Below, one piece after another: positions 24,974 to 26,346 of a DNA stretch of 26,346 nucleotides. A program made the position numbers and the translations under genes. Under the pieces are notes generated by a model. That model was not told the origin of the DNA and made no database searches. It saw only the letters and a program-made list of their open reading frames with translations. Origin of the DNA: an uncultured Methanobrevibacter sp. (lineage in GTDB: Archaea; Methanobacteriota; Methanobacteria; Methanobacteriales; Methanobacteriaceae); NCBI RefSeq assembly GCF_937906425.1, contig NZ_CALCYR010000051.1, positions 1 through 26,346 of the forward strand, given 5' to 3'. How positions within the stretch are numbered: position 1 is the stretch's first letter; every line of letters starts with the position of its first letter.

Positions 24974-25486
24974 TTACACCCATTCTACATTTGCAGTTGT
25001 AAAACTGTATCTATTTGAGTATGCTGGATTAAACAGCCTGTTTGTAATGTTTTCGCTATTAAATGCATTTGTAATGCTTTTTCTTAAATTATAATTTATA
25101 CGGTCTCCTGCAGATTCCCTTTCTTCCTTTGTTTTTATCTCTGGAGATGAAGCATAAACCTTTAATTGTAATCTTGTTTTATTGAAACTGTCCTTTCCTT
25201 TATTTGATTCAGTAATCTTTATTATTTTTATGTTCTTTTTATTTGTAAGGCTATATTTCTTATAGTCCTTTGAATAATTGTCATATGAGTCCTTTGGATA
25301 AATTGCCAATCCGTTTGATGAGATTCCTTCATAGGCTCCTTGTCTTGCAGCTTCCATTGCCAAATTCAACTCATAAGATTCAGAGACAGTGTTTGATAGG
25401 ATTACTGCAAGTATTATTGTGAAACTTATTAGAAAGAGTAATTCTACTGAAATTTGGCCTTTGTCGTTTAGTTTTTTATAAATCAT
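24974..25486 (-). CDS. Pilin-like protein with archaeal class III signal peptide
   Basis: 170 residues. The N-terminus is MIYKKLNDKGQISVELLFLI: a short basic leader, Gly10, then QxSxE with Glu at +5 and an unbroken hydrophobic helix to about residue 30. This is the class III signal (DUF361 type) cut before Gln by an EppA-like prepilin peptidase, and such proteins assemble into type IV-like pili. The remainder is a hydrophilic Lys/Ser/Asn-rich head (for example YKKYSLTNKKNIKIIKITES) with no domain I recognise, ending FTTANVEWV. A second gene with a similar N-terminus lies just upstream on the same strand (128-base gap), so the two are probably one unit. It could be a minor pilin or pilus-associated protein; the peptidase and assembly ATPase are not in this window. 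The start is fixed by the short charged leader; no strong ribosome site is visible. Confidence 0.7.
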   Translation of the reverse strand: MIYKKLNDKGQISVELLFLISFTIILAVILSNTVSESYELNLAMEAARQGAYEGISSNGLAIYPKDSYDNYSKDYKKYSLTNKKNIKIIKITESNKGKDSFNKTRLQLKVYASSPEIKTKEERESAGDRINYNLRKSITNAFNSENITNRLFNPAYSNRYSFTTANVEWV

Positions 25487-25614
25487 TTTATCTAATTCTT
25501 CTTATTCTGATTTTTTCTTTTCTTTTCAATTTCTTCTTATTCTGGTTTTTTCTTTTCTTATCAATTTCTTCTTATTTGTTTTTTTTCTTTTTTTTTATTT
25601 AATTTTTATTCATT
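25487..25614 (-). repeat. Spacer between pilin-like genes made of 34-35-bp near-repeats
   Basis: On the plus strand AATT(T)CTTCTTATTCTG followed by a T-rich TTTTTTCTTTTCTT run starts at 25494, 25528 and 25563, the third copy being more divergent. On the coding (minus) strand this is a purine-rich AAGAAGAAATT-type leader ahead of the 25486 gene. It may serve translation of that gene or simply reflect slippage. Confidence 0.7.
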
Positions 25615-26082
25615 TTAGTTATTGGAAATCTCTTCTATTAAAATTGAACTCTGATTTATAAGATGTGTTTGATTGTCATTTACAAGAGTTTTCTTGATTA
25701 TGTAAGTGTTTCCCTTGAACAACTGTTTTCCATTGATTGTATTGTTATTCGAATCAACCATTTTTATTGGATTTATTTTGGACTTTCCTTTTTTATTGTT
25801 GAATTCAATAATAATTTCATTATTGTTTACTAAAATCGAGTAATGCTGATTGTTTATTGAATTTGGAAGGCTTATTTTCTTTTCAAATCCATAATTGTTT
25901 GAATTGACCTGATTTATGTCATTGGCAATGCTGTCAATTAAGATTCTTCCCTTTGAGTTTTCCTCTATCTGCATATTTCGTTCTATGTTTTGCTCAAGCA
26001 GAGGAAGATTTATGATTAATATGAATATGACAATTATTGAACAGAACAAGATTTCTATATTTATAATTCCTTTTGAATCCAT
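25615..26082 (-). CDS. Second pilin-like protein with class III-type N-terminus
   Basis: 155 residues. MDSKGIINIEILFCSIIVIF has the shape of a type IV pilin start: short leader, Lys4-Gly5, then Ile at +1, Glu at +5 (Glu10) and a hydrophobic helix to about residue 28. The +1 Gln and +3 Ser typical of class III are replaced (Ile, Asn), so processing is less certain than for its neighbour. The rest is an Asn/Ile/Lys-rich hydrophilic domain (about 35-155) with potential N-glycosylation sites (NQT, NQS) and no recognised family. It is first in the minus-strand pair, with a candidate TATA box at 26130-26140. A minor pilin or pseudopilin is my best guess. Confidence 0.6.
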   Translation of the reverse strand: MDSKGIINIEILFCSIIVIFILIINLPLLEQNIERNMQIEENSKGRILIDSIANDINQVNSNNYGFEKKISLPNSINNQHYSILVNNNEIIIEFNNKKGKSKINPIKMVDSNNNTINGKQLFKGNTYIIKKTLVNDNQTHLINQSSILIEEISNN

Positions 26083-26129
26083 GTTTGCTTATTTTCTTTT
26101 CATTATACTTAATGTTTTGCTAATATTTT

Positions 26130-26140
26130 AGTATAAATTT
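26130..26140 (-). promoter_or_regulatory. Candidate TATA box for the pilin-like gene pair
   Basis: Read on the minus strand, AAATTTATACT lies about 50 bases before the ATG at 26082, which would place transcription start near 26105 and leave a leader of about 20 bases. The neighbourhood is AT-rich, so confidence is limited. Confidence 0.4.
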
Positions 26141-26178
26141 ATTATTTCATTGTTATTTTTCATTTTTAGGAAAATATT

Positions 26179-26346
26179 GATTTTATTTAGTAAAATTAAA
26201 AAATTTTAGTAATTTTTAATTTATTTGTGAAAATTATTTTATTTAGTAAAATTAAAAAATTTTAGTGATTTTTAATTTGAGTGAAATTTTGATTTTATTT
26301 AGTAAAATTAAAAAATTTTAGTGATTTTTAATTTGAGTGAAATTTT
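26179..26346. repeat. 56-bp AT-rich tandem repeat, three copies, running off the window
   Basis: Copies start at 26179, 26235 and 26291, exactly 56 bases apart, and the third ends at the last base shown, so more copies may follow. The last two are almost identical and the first is more divergent. Each contains the perfect inverted repeat TAAAATT-AAAA-AATTTTA. There are no unique spacers, so it is not a CRISPR array. Confidence 0.9.

Noticed and set aside
26179..26346. CRISPR array at the right edge
   Set aside because: The 56-bp units abut without unique spacers and are almost pure A/T.

Overview
The window looks like a piece of a gut or rumen methanogen genome of the Methanobrevibacter type (Methanobacteriales). 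The basis is very AT-rich, T-tract-laden intergenic DNA, a giant Asn/Thr-rich adhesin-like surface protein, archaeal TATA boxes, archaeal class III (type IV pilin-like) signal sequences and a GPT/MraY-like sugar-1-phosphate transferase. The genus is my inference from these traits; no marker gene is present.

Left end (1 to about 550): this DNA is much richer in G+C than everything after it. It reads as a bacterial, probably clostridial, operon fragment: a damaged methyltransferase-like gene, a strong GGAGGTG ribosome binding site, and the first ~36 codons of a 5-formyltetrahydrofolate cyclo-ligase. That start runs in frame into an AT-rich archaeal reading frame that resembles DUF1699 proteins with two helix-turn-helix-like segments. 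This is most likely a chimeric contig junction, less likely a real transfer or fusion.

Middle (1183 to 21721): a 2.3 kb AT-rich region without recognisable genes leads to one enormous reading frame, 3524-21721. It encodes a signal peptide, a ~2,400-residue Pmp-like right-handed beta-helix (GGAIY / FxNNTA repeats, with a nine-fold ~123-residue super-repeat), a linker domain, about 36 tandem Ig-like domains of ~90-100 residues, a C-terminal membrane anchor and an acidic tail, ~6,065 codons in all. It is interrupted by one in-frame TAA at 6485-6487, where sibling repeats carry GAA (Glu). As sequenced, the gene is therefore split into a secreted 987-residue N-terminal fragment and a ~5,000-residue remainder without a signal peptide. 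Parts of the Ig array are very recent duplications, including an exact 222-bp repeat.

Right end (21722 to 26346): a 0.8 kb AT-rich spacer, an acyltransferase-3 family membrane protein, and a glycosyltransferase-4 family (polyprenyl-phosphate sugar-1-phosphate transferase) gene on the plus strand. Convergent to these are two minus-strand genes for small pilin-like proteins with class III-type N-termini. The window ends inside a 56-bp AT-rich tandem repeat (three copies visible).

Taken together, this is a cell-surface locus: a giant adhesin, enzymes that could build or modify surface glycans, and pilin-like proteins. No tRNA, rRNA, CRISPR array, transposase or phage gene is visible.
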